Assembly (NCBI GenBank): GCA_934254815.1
Contig: CAKQME010000004.1
Coordinates: 62,001 to 126,000, forward strand
Length of the DNA: 64,000 bases
Direction: 5' to 3'
Source: an uncultured Clostridia bacterium
GTDB lineage: Bacteria > Bacillota > Clostridia > Christensenellales > Borkfalkiaceae
Made by a program: the position numbers and the translations under genes. Below the pieces are notes generated by a model. The model had not been told where the DNA came from. It was given only the letters and a program-made list of their open reading frames with translations, and ran no database searches. Position 1 is the stretch's first letter. Each line of letters begins with the position of its first letter. Below, in pieces: positions 1-6,891 of this stretch.

Positions 1-1976
1 CGAAGCTGAGAATTTCTTCCGATTTCAGATATGCGGCGTATATCAACGGCGAGTTTGCCTCCAACGGGCAGTACGCCGATTTGCCTGATTATAAAAGCGT
101 AAACGAAGCCGATATTTCGCGTTTGCTTAAAAAAGGCGAAAACGCTTTGAAAGTAGTCGCGTGGCATTCCGGGCAGGACTTTTTCGCTTGCAGAACTATG
201 CCCGCATGCGTCGCGTTCGAAATTACGTCGAACGGCAAAACGCTCGTCTGTTCCGACGAAAACACGTTATGCCGTACCGCAGTCGGCTATAGGGCGGGCG
301 GAGTCGTTACTTCTCAGATAGGTTACGGTTTCGGTTACGATTTCACCGACGAGGGAGAAGAATATAAAAACGCCGAAATTGCCGACGTCGATTTCCGTTT
401 AGTCGAAAGACCTGTTAAAGATCTCGTTATATGCGACCCGTTTAAGGCGGAAGTCGTCGCTCAGGGCGCGTTCAGATTGCCCGAAGACGTCGGCGGCTTG
501 ACGGCGGCGGGCATAATGCAACGCTCATGGCTTAAATCGCTCAGATTTTTCGAAATGACGGAACGGAACAGAACAGATTCGGCGTTATTAAACGAGAACT
601 CGCCGCTTAACTTCAAAACGAACGACGGAGACGGTTTGTTTGTCGTCGTCGATTTAGGTCGCGAAACCGCGGGGCATCTCGAATTTTCCGTAGAAACAGA
701 CGAAGATTGTAAAATGACGATCGGCTGGGGTGAACATCTGGTCGATTTAAGGGTAAGAACCGAAATCGACGGCAGAAATTTTGCGGCGGATTTTACTCTT
801 AAAAAGGGCAAAAACAGATTTACCGATTATCTCAGGAGAATAGGTTGCCGTTATCTTTGCACGTTTGTCTACGCGAAAAGCGTAAAGATAGGCGAACTTA
901 CGGTAAGAGAAGCTTCGTATCCGTTCAAAAAGCCGAAAAAAGATTTCGGAGATACATTTGTTAATAAAATATACGAAGTCGGCAGAAGAACGCTCGAACT
1001 CTGCGCTCACGAACACTATGAGGATTGCCCCTGGCGCGAGCAGGCTCTTTACGGTATGGATTCGCGCAATCAGATGTTGTTCGGTTACGGAGCTTTCGAA
1101 GAGTACGAATATCCGCGCGCGGCTATTAAACTCATGGCGGAAAGTATGCGTTCCGACGGGTTGTTGCAACTTTGCTCGCCGTCTGAAACGCCCATAACGA
1201 TACCGTCGTTTACGGCATACTGGCTCATCGCTATAGCCGAAAACGCCAAAGCCGATTATAACGCTGATTTCGTTGCGGAAATGCTTCCGTACGCGGAAAA
1301 ATCATTGCGCGCGTTTATGGATAATACCGATAAAAACGGCGTCGGCATTTTCGTTAAAACGCCGTTCTGGAATTTCCACGAGTGGTCTCAGGACTTGTTC
1401 GGCTGGACGATTTTCAGAGAAGAAGAATTGTCCCCTATGACCGATTGTAACCTTACGATGCTTGTTCGCCTTGCGGTTAAAGGTATCGTCGAACTTATGG
1501 AAAAGCAGGGTTATGACGGCGTAGAAGCGTATAAAAAATATTACGAAACGCTATCCGATATAATTCCGTCGTTTTTCGACGAAGAGAAAAAACTTTACGC
1601 CTCGTATATAAAAGACGGCGTAAAGAGCGGTTATCACGCATATACGCAGGCTCTTGCGCTTAATTCGGGCGTGGTTGAAGATAAGAATAAGGCTTACCTT
1701 TGCGAAGTCCTTAAACACCCCGACGGTAGAGTTGTAAATCTTACGTTTGCGGCTCTTCAGTTGAAATACGACGCGTTGATCGGTTGCGGAGAAAAGCAGT
1801 TCTGTTTAGACGAAATAAAGAACGTTTTCGGAAAAATGGTGTTGAACGGAGCCACTTCGTTTTACGAGACGGAATACGGCGAAGCCGATTTCAGCGACGC
1901 GGGTAGCCTGTGTCACGGCTGGTCGTCGGTAGTGTGTTACGTTTACGATAAATATTCTGAGAGTATAGCGGAGTAA
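1..1976 (+). CDS. GH78-like alpha-L-rhamnosidase, 5' end outside window
   Basis: Open from the first full codon at position 3 to the stop at 1976 (657 residues visible), so the true start lies left of the window; the TTG at 81 is not the start because family-like sequence (RYAAYINGEFASNGQYADLP) precedes it. The visible N-terminus looks like the beta-sandwich lead-in of bacterial rhamnosidases. The centre has EDCPWREQALYGMDSRNQ, matching the conserved acidic motif of the six-hairpin catalytic domain, and the C-terminus carries SLCHGWSS, typical of the domain end. The enzyme would release terminal L-rhamnose or a related sugar from plant or microbial glycans. No signal peptide can be judged because the start is missing. 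It is followed after 10 nt by an SGNH hydrolase, so the two are probably co-transcribed. Family is fairly sure, exact substrate is not. Confidence 0.8.
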   Translation, partial: KLRISSDFRYAAYINGEFASNGQYADLPDYKSVNEADISRLLKKGENALKVVAWHSGQDFFACRTMPACVAFEITSNGKTLVCSDENTLCRTAVGYRAGGVVTSQIGYGFGYDFTDEGEEYKNAEIADVDFRLVERPVKDLVICDPFKAEVVAQGAFRLPEDVGGLTAAGIMQRSWLKSLRFFEMTERNRTDSALLNENSPLNFKTNDGDGLFVVVDLGRETAGHLEFSVETDEDCKMTIGWGEHLVDLRVRTEIDGRNFAADFTLKKGKNRFTDYLRRIGCRYLCTFVYAKSVKIGELTVREASYPFKKPKKDFGDTFVNKIYEVGRRTLELCAHEHYEDCPWREQALYGMDSRNQMLFGYGAFEEYEYPRAAIKLMAESMRSDGLLQLCSPSETPITIPSFTAYWLIAIAENAKADYNADFVAEMLPYAEKSLRAFMDNTDKNGVGIFVKTPFWNFHEWSQDLFGWTIFREEELSPMTDCNLTMLVRLAVKGIVELMEKQGYDGVEAYKKYYETLSDIIPSFFDEEKKLYASYIKDGVKSGYHAYTQALALNSGVVEDKNKAYLCEVLKHPDGRVVNLTFAALQLKYDALIGCGEKQFCLDEIKNVFGKMVLNGATSFYETEYGEADFSDAGSLCHGWSSVVCYVYDKYSESIAE

Positions 1977-1986
1977 GATTGCCGAT

Positions 1987-2709
1987 ATGAAAATAATCGA
2001 ATTATTAAAGAATAAACAAGCGGATATCAACGGCAATAAGGCGGTTACTATAGCTTTTCTCGGAGACAGCGTAACGCAGGGGTGTTTCGAATGTTATCTG
2101 ACGTCTCCCGAATCGCTTGAAACGGTTTACGATTATAAAAGCGCGTATTCTACCCGAGTAAAAGAAATACTTAATTTTTTGTATCCCGCCGTGCAGATAA
2201 ACGTCATAAACGCGGGTATAAGCGGCGATTTCGCCGCGAGCGGCTTGAACAGGCTTGAAAGAGACGTTCTGGCTTACTCGCCCGATCTCGTCGTGGTGTC
2301 CTACGGCTTGAACGACAGTTGTCAGGGCGGCGGAGCAGAAGCCTACGGCAAAACGTTGGGCGAAATTTTCAAACGCGTATCGGCGGCAGGGGCGGAGTGT
2401 ATATTTTTAACTCAGAATTATATGTGCGAAAAGACAAGCCCGCGACTTAACGACGATTTGTTTATACGGCTTTCGAAACAGTTTTCGAAAATACAGAACG
2501 ACGGAGTTCTCGACGAGTATTTTGTCGAAGCGAAAAAGCAATGCGGAAATTACGGCGTAGCCGTATGCGACGTGAGGTCGGCTTGGGCGGCGTTGTCTGC
2601 CGGCGGAGCGGACGTGACGGAATTGCTTGCCAATAAGCTCAATCACCCCGTAAGAGAATTTCATTATTATATGGCGATAAAACTGATAGAAACGATGTTC
2701 GGTCTTTGA
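1987..2709 (+). CDS. SGNH/GDSL hydrolase (putative carbohydrate esterase)
   Basis: 240 residues, cytoplasmic, no signal peptide. Block I is LGDSVTQG with Ser28 as probable nucleophile; block II NAGISGD and block III YGLNDS give the Gly and Asn oxyanion residues; the C-terminal His lies in NKLNHPVREFH. The usual Asp three residues before that His is not visible (Lys occupies the place), a variant I believe is common in this subgroup. Such enzymes remove acetyl or other acyl groups from sugars, which fits its place 10 nt after a GH78 gene and before other glycoside hydrolases. A terminator directly follows, so it probably ends the transcription unit. Substrate cannot be told from sequence. Confidence 0.8.
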   Translation: MKIIELLKNKQADINGNKAVTIAFLGDSVTQGCFECYLTSPESLETVYDYKSAYSTRVKEILNFLYPAVQINVINAGISGDFAASGLNRLERDVLAYSPDLVVVSYGLNDSCQGGGAEAYGKTLGEIFKRVSAAGAECIFLTQNYMCEKTSPRLNDDLFIRLSKQFSKIQNDGVLDEYFVEAKKQCGNYGVAVCDVRSAWAALSAGGADVTELLANKLNHPVREFHYYMAIKLIETMFGL

Positions 2710-2724
2710 TTTTACTAAAAAAAT

Positions 2725-2760
2725 AAAACGTGGTAAAAACTTGATTTTGCCACGTTTTTA
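2725..2760 (+). terminator. Rho-independent terminator after the SGNH hydrolase
   Basis: A 14-bp stem (arms 2725-2738 and 2745-2758, one G-T pair) with a 6-nt loop; the 3' arm itself ends in four T. It overlaps the -35 box of the next promoter. Confidence 0.8.
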
Positions 2761-2769
2761 TGTTACAAT
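2741..2769 (+). promoter_or_regulatory. Promoter of the SIMPL-domain gene
   Basis: -35 TTGATT (2741-2746), 17-bp spacer, -10 TACAAT (2764-2769) with an extended TGT just upstream. The -35 box lies in the loop and 3' arm of the preceding terminator. A GGAGG follows at 2790-2794, 7 nt before the ATG. Confidence 0.7.
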
Positions 2770-2801
2770 GAGTCTGTAAAAATAAATTCGGAGGTAAAAT
2801 A

Positions 2802-3455
2802 ATGAAAACGATAACCGTTAAAGGAACGGGAAGAACTTCGGTTAAGCCTGACCTGATCGTGATTACGATGAGACTTGAAACCGAAGCCGAAGAATACGAA
2901 AAAACGATAGGTCTTGCCGCCGGACGTATAGACGCGCTGAATAAATCGCTTGAAGAGGTCGGTTTTGAAAAACAGACCGTAAAAACCGCCGATTTCAATA
3001 TTCGCGCCGATTATCAGAGCGTAAAGGATAAAAACGGCAATTATAAAAGCGTGTTTAAAGGGTATGTGTGCAATCATACTTTGAAAATAGAATTCGATTC
3101 TGATATGAAGCGCCTGTCCGAAGCGTTGGCGGCGATTTCGGGGTGCGTTGCGAAACCTGAGTTTTCAATATCGTTTACGGTGAAAGACCCGTCGGCGGTC
3201 AGTCGCGAGCTTCTTAAGTCCGCGGCGCGGAACGCCGAAGAAAAAGCGGAAATACTCTGCGCCGCTTCGGGCGTAAAAATCGGAGGGCTTACGTCGATCG
3301 ATTATAACTGGGACGAAATTTCATTGTATTCGGATACGAATTATAAACTCGAAAGCAGGTGTCTGACGGCAAATCCGGGTTTATCGAATATCGACATCGA
3401 ACCCGACGATATCAAAGCGGAAGACACAGCCACATTTGTCTGGGAAATAATTTAA
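2802..3455 (+). CDS. SIMPL domain (DUF541) protein
   Basis: 217 residues covering essentially one SIMPL domain. The N-terminal ITVKGTGRTSVKPDLIVI is the hallmark of the family, whose members often localise to the envelope and are linked to signalling or oxidative stress; the biochemical role is unknown. Unlike many relatives this protein shows no signal peptide or TM helix, since the domain begins at residue 3, so a cytoplasmic place is likely. Start ATG 2802 is backed by a GGAGG 7 nt upstream and by its own promoter. It sits between glycoside hydrolase genes without an obvious functional link, and a broken GH78 fragment follows its stop at once. Confidence 0.85.
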   Translation: MKTITVKGTGRTSVKPDLIVITMRLETEAEEYEKTIGLAAGRIDALNKSLEEVGFEKQTVKTADFNIRADYQSVKDKNGNYKSVFKGYVCNHTLKIEFDSDMKRLSEALAAISGCVAKPEFSISFTVKDPSAVSRELLKSAARNAEEKAEILCAASGVKIGGLTSIDYNWDEISLYSDTNYKLESRCLTANPGLSNIDIEPDDIKAEDTATFVWEII

Positions 3456-3461
3456 AAAAAC

Positions 3462-3802
3462 GAAAAAGATATATTGCTAACATTAAATCGTTGGATAACG
3501 GCGAATTTGAAAGAGTGGTAAACGAAATAAAGGCCGTTTACGGGGTTATGGCTGAAACTACGGGTACTTTATGGGAGAATACCGCCCCGACGACAAGCTG
3601 TAATCACGGTATAGCGGCTTATGCGGGGTATGCGCTCGTCCGCGCGCTTACGGACTTCATCGGTTTTGAGAACGATTGCCCCAAATTTGCGGAGAGTTTC
3701 GCCTGCAAACACGGAGAATTTTATATTCCTTGCGGAAATTCGGTTTTGTCCGTCATAATAAAAGACGGAAAAAGAGAAATAAGCTTGACGAAACAAAGGT
3801 GA
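3462..3802 (+). pseudogene. Remnant of a second GH78-like rhamnosidase (C-terminus only)
   Basis: The reading frame that ends at 3802 contains GTLWENTAPTTSCNHGIAA followed by YAGYALVRALTDFIGF, a good match to the C-terminal part of GH78-type enzymes, where a GTLWE-x-SxxHG segment closes the six-hairpin domain before the final beta domain. Nothing of the first several hundred residues is present: upstream the frame runs into the SIMPL gene in another frame. There is no Met with a ribosome binding site at its beginning. I read it as the surviving 3' end of a deleted gene. It is not the missing part of the gene at 1-1976, which has its own complete C-terminus. Left boundary is approximate. Confidence 0.65.
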
Positions 3803-3898
3803 TTTATGAAATTTTCCGCGAAATAACGGCTTTGCTTTACCCGCCCGACCAAACACATAGAAATTAAACTTATTGAGACGATATTCGAAGTATAAATT

Positions 3899-4765
3899 AT
3901 GATTAAAATTAAAAACCCGATATGTAACGGGCAGGATCCGTTTATTCTGGCATATAACGGAAAGTATTATATGTACTCTCAGTCGGCGGACGATAAAGGT
4001 TTTGACGCGTTTGTCTCCGACGACATGCAGACGTGGAGCGATTGCGGCAGATGTCTTTCAGAGGACGACTGCATCGGTAAGTCCGACTTCTGGGCGCCCG
4101 AAGTGGTGGCGTATAAAGGAAAGTTTGTAATGGTGTTTTCCGCCGATATGCATTTAGGCGTCGCCGTTTCCGATTTTCCCGTCGGACCGTTCAGACAGAC
4201 GGATAAAGGGTGGCTGTTCGGTACAGGAGCTATCGACGGGCATATTTTTATCGATAACGGTAAATTATATCTGTTTAACGTGCTTTGGGGCTTTACCGAT
4301 AGCGGAGATAACAGAGAAGAGATATGGGGTTCGGAGTTAAACGCCGATTTTACCGTGAACGAAAAAACTCTTAAAAGGCTTATAGTTCCCGAAACTCCGT
4401 GGGAGACGATTGAGGGAAATGTGGTCGAGGGACCTTATATATTGAAGCATAGCGGCAGATATTACATGAGTTATTCGGCAAATAACTACACCTGTAAGGA
4501 TTATTCCGTAGGTTACGCCGTTTCGGATTCTCCGCTTGGCGATTACGTTAAATACGAAAACAATCCGATACTTAAAAGCGGCGAAAAATATTGCGCGCCC
4601 GGGCATAATTCTTTTGTTACGGCTTTTGACGACAGGCTTTATTGCGTGTATCACATACATAGCGACGATAAAAACATATTGCCGCGTAAAATATGTATAT
4701 CCTTGGCGGAATTTGTAACCGAAGAAAACGGAAAAGAGATATTACGGATAGAAAAACCGCTGTGA
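3899..4765 (+). CDS. Glycoside hydrolase family 43 enzyme
   Basis: 288 residues, a single five-bladed beta-propeller without signal peptide, so probably intracellular and acting on imported oligosaccharides (arabinosides or xylosides). The three GH43 acidic residues are visible: the base Asp in NGQDPFIL near residue 12, the pKa-tuning Asp in GAIDGHIF near residue 117, and the acid Glu in VVEGPYIL near residue 180. Blades also show DFWAPEV and GHNSF, typical of the family. ATG 3899 has only a weak ribosome binding site, and no convincing own promoter is seen. A terminator follows. Substrate (arabinan, xylan or galactan side chains) is open. Confidence 0.85.
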   Translation: MIKIKNPICNGQDPFILAYNGKYYMYSQSADDKGFDAFVSDDMQTWSDCGRCLSEDDCIGKSDFWAPEVVAYKGKFVMVFSADMHLGVAVSDFPVGPFRQTDKGWLFGTGAIDGHIFIDNGKLYLFNVLWGFTDSGDNREEIWGSELNADFTVNEKTLKRLIVPETPWETIEGNVVEGPYILKHSGRYYMSYSANNYTCKDYSVGYAVSDSPLGDYVKYENNPILKSGEKYCAPGHNSFVTAFDDRLYCVYHIHSDDKNILPRKICISLAEFVTEENGKEILRIEKPL

Positions 4766-4847
4766 CACCCGACGAGTTTGGGCGAAATAAATTAACTTAC
4801 GGACGAAATTTATTGTCCGCAATCAGGTGGCGACGGAAGTTATAGCA

Positions 4848-4887
4848 CGAACGGTAAAATTGCGATATTTTGCCGTTCGGAATTTTT
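4848..4887 (+). terminator. Rho-independent terminator after the GH43 gene
   Basis: 13-bp stem (4848-4860 with 4867-4879, one G-T pair), 6-nt loop TGCGAT, then GAATTTTT. Confidence 0.8.
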
Positions 4888-4925
4888 GATGAAAGATAAA
4901 ACCCGCCGGATATTATTTTATTTCA

Positions 4926-4954
4926 TTGACAAATAAGGCGTAAGTTGTTATAAT
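4926..4954 (+). promoter_or_regulatory. Strong sigma-A promoter for the small membrane protein
   Basis: TTGACA (4926-4931), 17-bp spacer, TATAAT (4949-4954), plus TGT extended -10: full consensus. Confidence 0.85.
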
Positions 4955-5032
4955 CTGATAAAACGGTAAGCCGATTATTATTAAAAATAATAAATTCGAT
5001 AAAAACGGGCAAGATAATAGCGGAGAAAATTG

Positions 5033-5356
5033 ATGGGTAAAGTAAAATTTATTGTCGGAACGATATTGTTTGCGCTTGTGGTTATAACCTGTTTTGCAGG
5101 GACTTATTTATTGTATTACGCTACGCATATCAAAGAGGCGGCTGAAACTATAGTCGCGATAATCGCTATACCGATAGGGCTTATATGTTACGGCGGACAA
5201 ATCGTTTTCGGCGTGGTATCCGAAATTTTATTGTGGAATAATTTCCGTAAAAACGGCTGTTGTAAAACGGCAAGTCTGGTTATCGCGATATCGGGGCTTG
5301 TTTTATTGGCTTTCTCCGCGGGATATCTCGGCTATATTTTTATTTCCAACGCCTGA
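5033..5356 (+). CDS. Small membrane protein, three TM segments, unknown function
   Basis: 107 residues, not recognised. ATG 5033 is preferred over the TTG at 5030 because GGAG lies at 5022-5025. Hydrophobic segments: about residues 5-28, 38-66 and 79-105, leaving little else, so an integral membrane protein with short loops. It has its own consensus promoter and a short leader, and the next gene has a separate promoter only 7 nt beyond its stop, so it may be a single-gene unit. No catalytic motif is visible and no function can be inferred from the sugar-metabolism neighbours. Confidence 0.7.
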   Translation: MGKVKFIVGTILFALVVITCFAGTYLLYYATHIKEAAETIVAIIAIPIGLICYGGQIVFGVVSEILLWNNFRKNGCCKTASLVIAISGLVLLAFSAGYLGYIFISNA

Positions 5357-5362
5357 TTAAAG

Positions 5363-5391
5363 TTGACAAAATAAAAATAAAATACTATACT
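5363..5391 (+). promoter_or_regulatory. Promoter of the FucU-like/manA operon, near-leaderless
   Basis: TTGACA (5363-5368), 17-bp spacer, TATACT (5386-5391). The expected +1 is near 5398, only about 3 nt before the ATG at 5401, and no ribosome binding site is present. Confidence 0.75.
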
Positions 5392-5400
5392 TACGGTATT

Positions 5401-5832
5401 ATGTTGAAAAGAATATCTAAACTTGTATCACCCGAACTTATAAAAGTGCTTTGCGAAATGGGGCATGGCGACGAAATCGTAATTGCGGACGGTAATTTCC
5501 CCGCGGCGAACTTTGGCAAACGCGTAGTCCGCGCGGACGGAATAGGCGGCCCTGAAATGCTCGACGCAATATTGTCTTTGATTCCGCTTGACGCGTATTC
5601 CGACCCCAACTTTATTTTAATGCGCCTTATGAAATGCGACGAGGGCAAAATAAACCCCGTAATCTGGGATAAATATAAAAAGATTGCCCAAAAACGCGAC
5701 AAACACGTTAATTTCGGAGATATGGAGCGTTTCGAGTTTTACGAAAGGGCTAAAAACGCTTACGCCATAGTCGCTACCGGCGAAGAAGCCGTGTACGCTA
5801 ATATTATTCTTAAAAAAGGCGTAGTCATATGA
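5401..5832 (+). CDS. fucU: L-fucose mutarotase family protein (RbsD/FucU type)
   Basis: 143 residues, the usual size. The start MLKRISKLVSPELIKVL followed by EMGHGDEIVIADGNFPA matches FucU, with the conserved His of GHGD and the Asp of IADGNFPA; the C-terminus FYERAKNAYAIVATGE followed by YANIILKKG is closer to FucU than to RbsD. It would speed the alpha/beta anomer exchange of L-fucose or a related sugar, a cytoplasmic step before isomerisation. The start at 5401 is fixed by family alignment although there is no Shine-Dalgarno sequence: the promoter lies so close that the message is almost leaderless. It overlaps the next gene by 4 nt (ATGA), giving translational coupling with the isomerase. 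True sugar specificity is inferred. Confidence 0.85.
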   Translation: MLKRISKLVSPELIKVLCEMGHGDEIVIADGNFPAANFGKRVVRADGIGGPEMLDAILSLIPLDAYSDPNFILMRLMKCDEGKINPVIWDKYKKIAQKRDKHVNFGDMERFEFYERAKNAYAIVATGEEAVYANIILKKGVVI

Positions 5833-6740
5833 TAAAACTTAAACCCGTACTCAAAGATTATCTTTGGGGCGGAGAAAAATTAAAAACTCTGTTCGGCAGA
5901 GAAAAAGACGGCGTTATTGCCGAAAGCTGGGAAATTTCCGTGCATAAAGACGGCGAAAGCACGTTGGCGGGAACGGATATAACCTTTGCCGAGTACCTTA
6001 AAGATAACCCGACGGCGGTCGATACGGACGGCGGAGAATTTCCCGTACTTATAAAATATATCGACGCCGCGAAAAATCTTTCCGTGCAGGTTCATCCGAG
6101 CGACGAATACGCGCAGAAGTACGAACACGATAACGGAAAAACGGAAATGTGGTATATTATTTCCGCAGAGAAAGGCGCGGGAATATATTGCGGCTTTAAA
6201 CGAGATACGGGCAGGGAAGAATTTCTTGCTAAAGTAAAAGACGGCACGGTTGAAGAACTTCTCAACTTCATACCCGTAAAGGCGGGCGATTGTTACCTTA
6301 TTAAAGCGGGAACGGTGCATGCTATCGGCGCGGGGTGCGTGATATGCGAAATACAGCAAAACAGCAACGTAACTTACCGCGTGTACGACTATAACCGCAG
6401 GGGAGCGGACGGAAAGCTCAGACCGTTGCATATAGATAAAGCCGTTGAAGTTATAAATTTCAATAAGTTTAAAGACGAAACCGACGGCGGCGAATACAAG
6501 GCTGCCGGGTCTTCGGAAATCCGCGAACTTACGCGCTGCGAATATTTCCGTTGCCGCGAACTTAAACTGAACGGCGAATATAAGGAGAAAAACGAAACGT
6601 CGTTTGTCGCGATAGACGTTATATCGGGCAGCGGGCAAATCGACGGTGAAAAATTCGTTGCGGGCGACAGCTTTTTTATTCCTTGCGGCGAAGAATTTGT
6701 TTTAAACGGCTCAGCCGTTGCGATTATCACAACTAAATAA
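5829..6740 (+). CDS. manA: Mannose-6-phosphate isomerase, class I
   Basis: 303 residues, of the short bacterial type-I kind. Interconverts mannose-6-phosphate and fructose-6-phosphate using Zn. The cupin metal ligands are seen in LSVQVHPSDEYA (Gln and His near residues 90-92), in KTEMWYI (Glu) and in GTVHAIGAG (His). The N-terminal DYLWGGEKLKTLFG and AESWEIS are family signatures, and NVTYRVYDYNR lies in the active-site region. The start codon overlaps the stop of the mutarotase gene, so both are made from one message. A terminator follows at once. The pair suggests handling of mannose/fucose-type sugars released by the upstream hydrolases. Confidence 0.93.
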   Translation: MIKLKPVLKDYLWGGEKLKTLFGREKDGVIAESWEISVHKDGESTLAGTDITFAEYLKDNPTAVDTDGGEFPVLIKYIDAAKNLSVQVHPSDEYAQKYEHDNGKTEMWYIISAEKGAGIYCGFKRDTGREEFLAKVKDGTVEELLNFIPVKAGDCYLIKAGTVHAIGAGCVICEIQQNSNVTYRVYDYNRRGADGKLRPLHIDKAVEVINFNKFKDETDGGEYKAAGSSEIRELTRCEYFRCRELKLNGEYKEKNETSFVAIDVISGSGQIDGEKFVAGDSFFIPCGEEFVLNGSAVAIITTK

Positions 6741-6748
6741 AACGAGAG

Positions 6749-6788
6749 GGATATTGCCTGAAATACGGGAATATCCTTTTTATTTTTT
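6749..6788 (+). terminator. Terminator after manA
   Basis: Stem GGATATT (6749-6755) with AATATCC (6770-6776), then TTTTTATTTTTT. The stem is short with a 14-nt loop, but the T-tract is long. Confidence 0.65.
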
Positions 6789-6815
6789 GTCATATTAAGC
6801 GTAAGCGAAATATCC

Positions 6816-6870
6816 CGCCGAAAAGAAAAAATAAAAGTAGAACCCCCTGCGGAATATCTGCAGGGGGTTC
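6816..6870 (-). terminator. Terminator of the 1076-residue lipoprotein gene
   Basis: Perfect 11-bp GC-rich stem (6840-6850 with 6860-6870, 9-nt loop). Read on the minus strand, the 3' arm is followed by a T-rich run (complement of 6816-6839). Confidence 0.85.
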
Positions 6871-6891
6871 TGTGTAACCGATTTAATTCGA

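Noticed and set aside
3831..3860. Possible promoter TTTACC...TAGAAA upstream of the GH43 gene
   Set aside because: Poor match at -10 and 16-bp spacing; not better than chance in AT-rich sequence.
3676..3867. 63-codon plus-strand frame overlapping the GH78 remnant
   Set aside because: No ribosome binding site and no recognisable content; the other frame carries the rhamnosidase motif.
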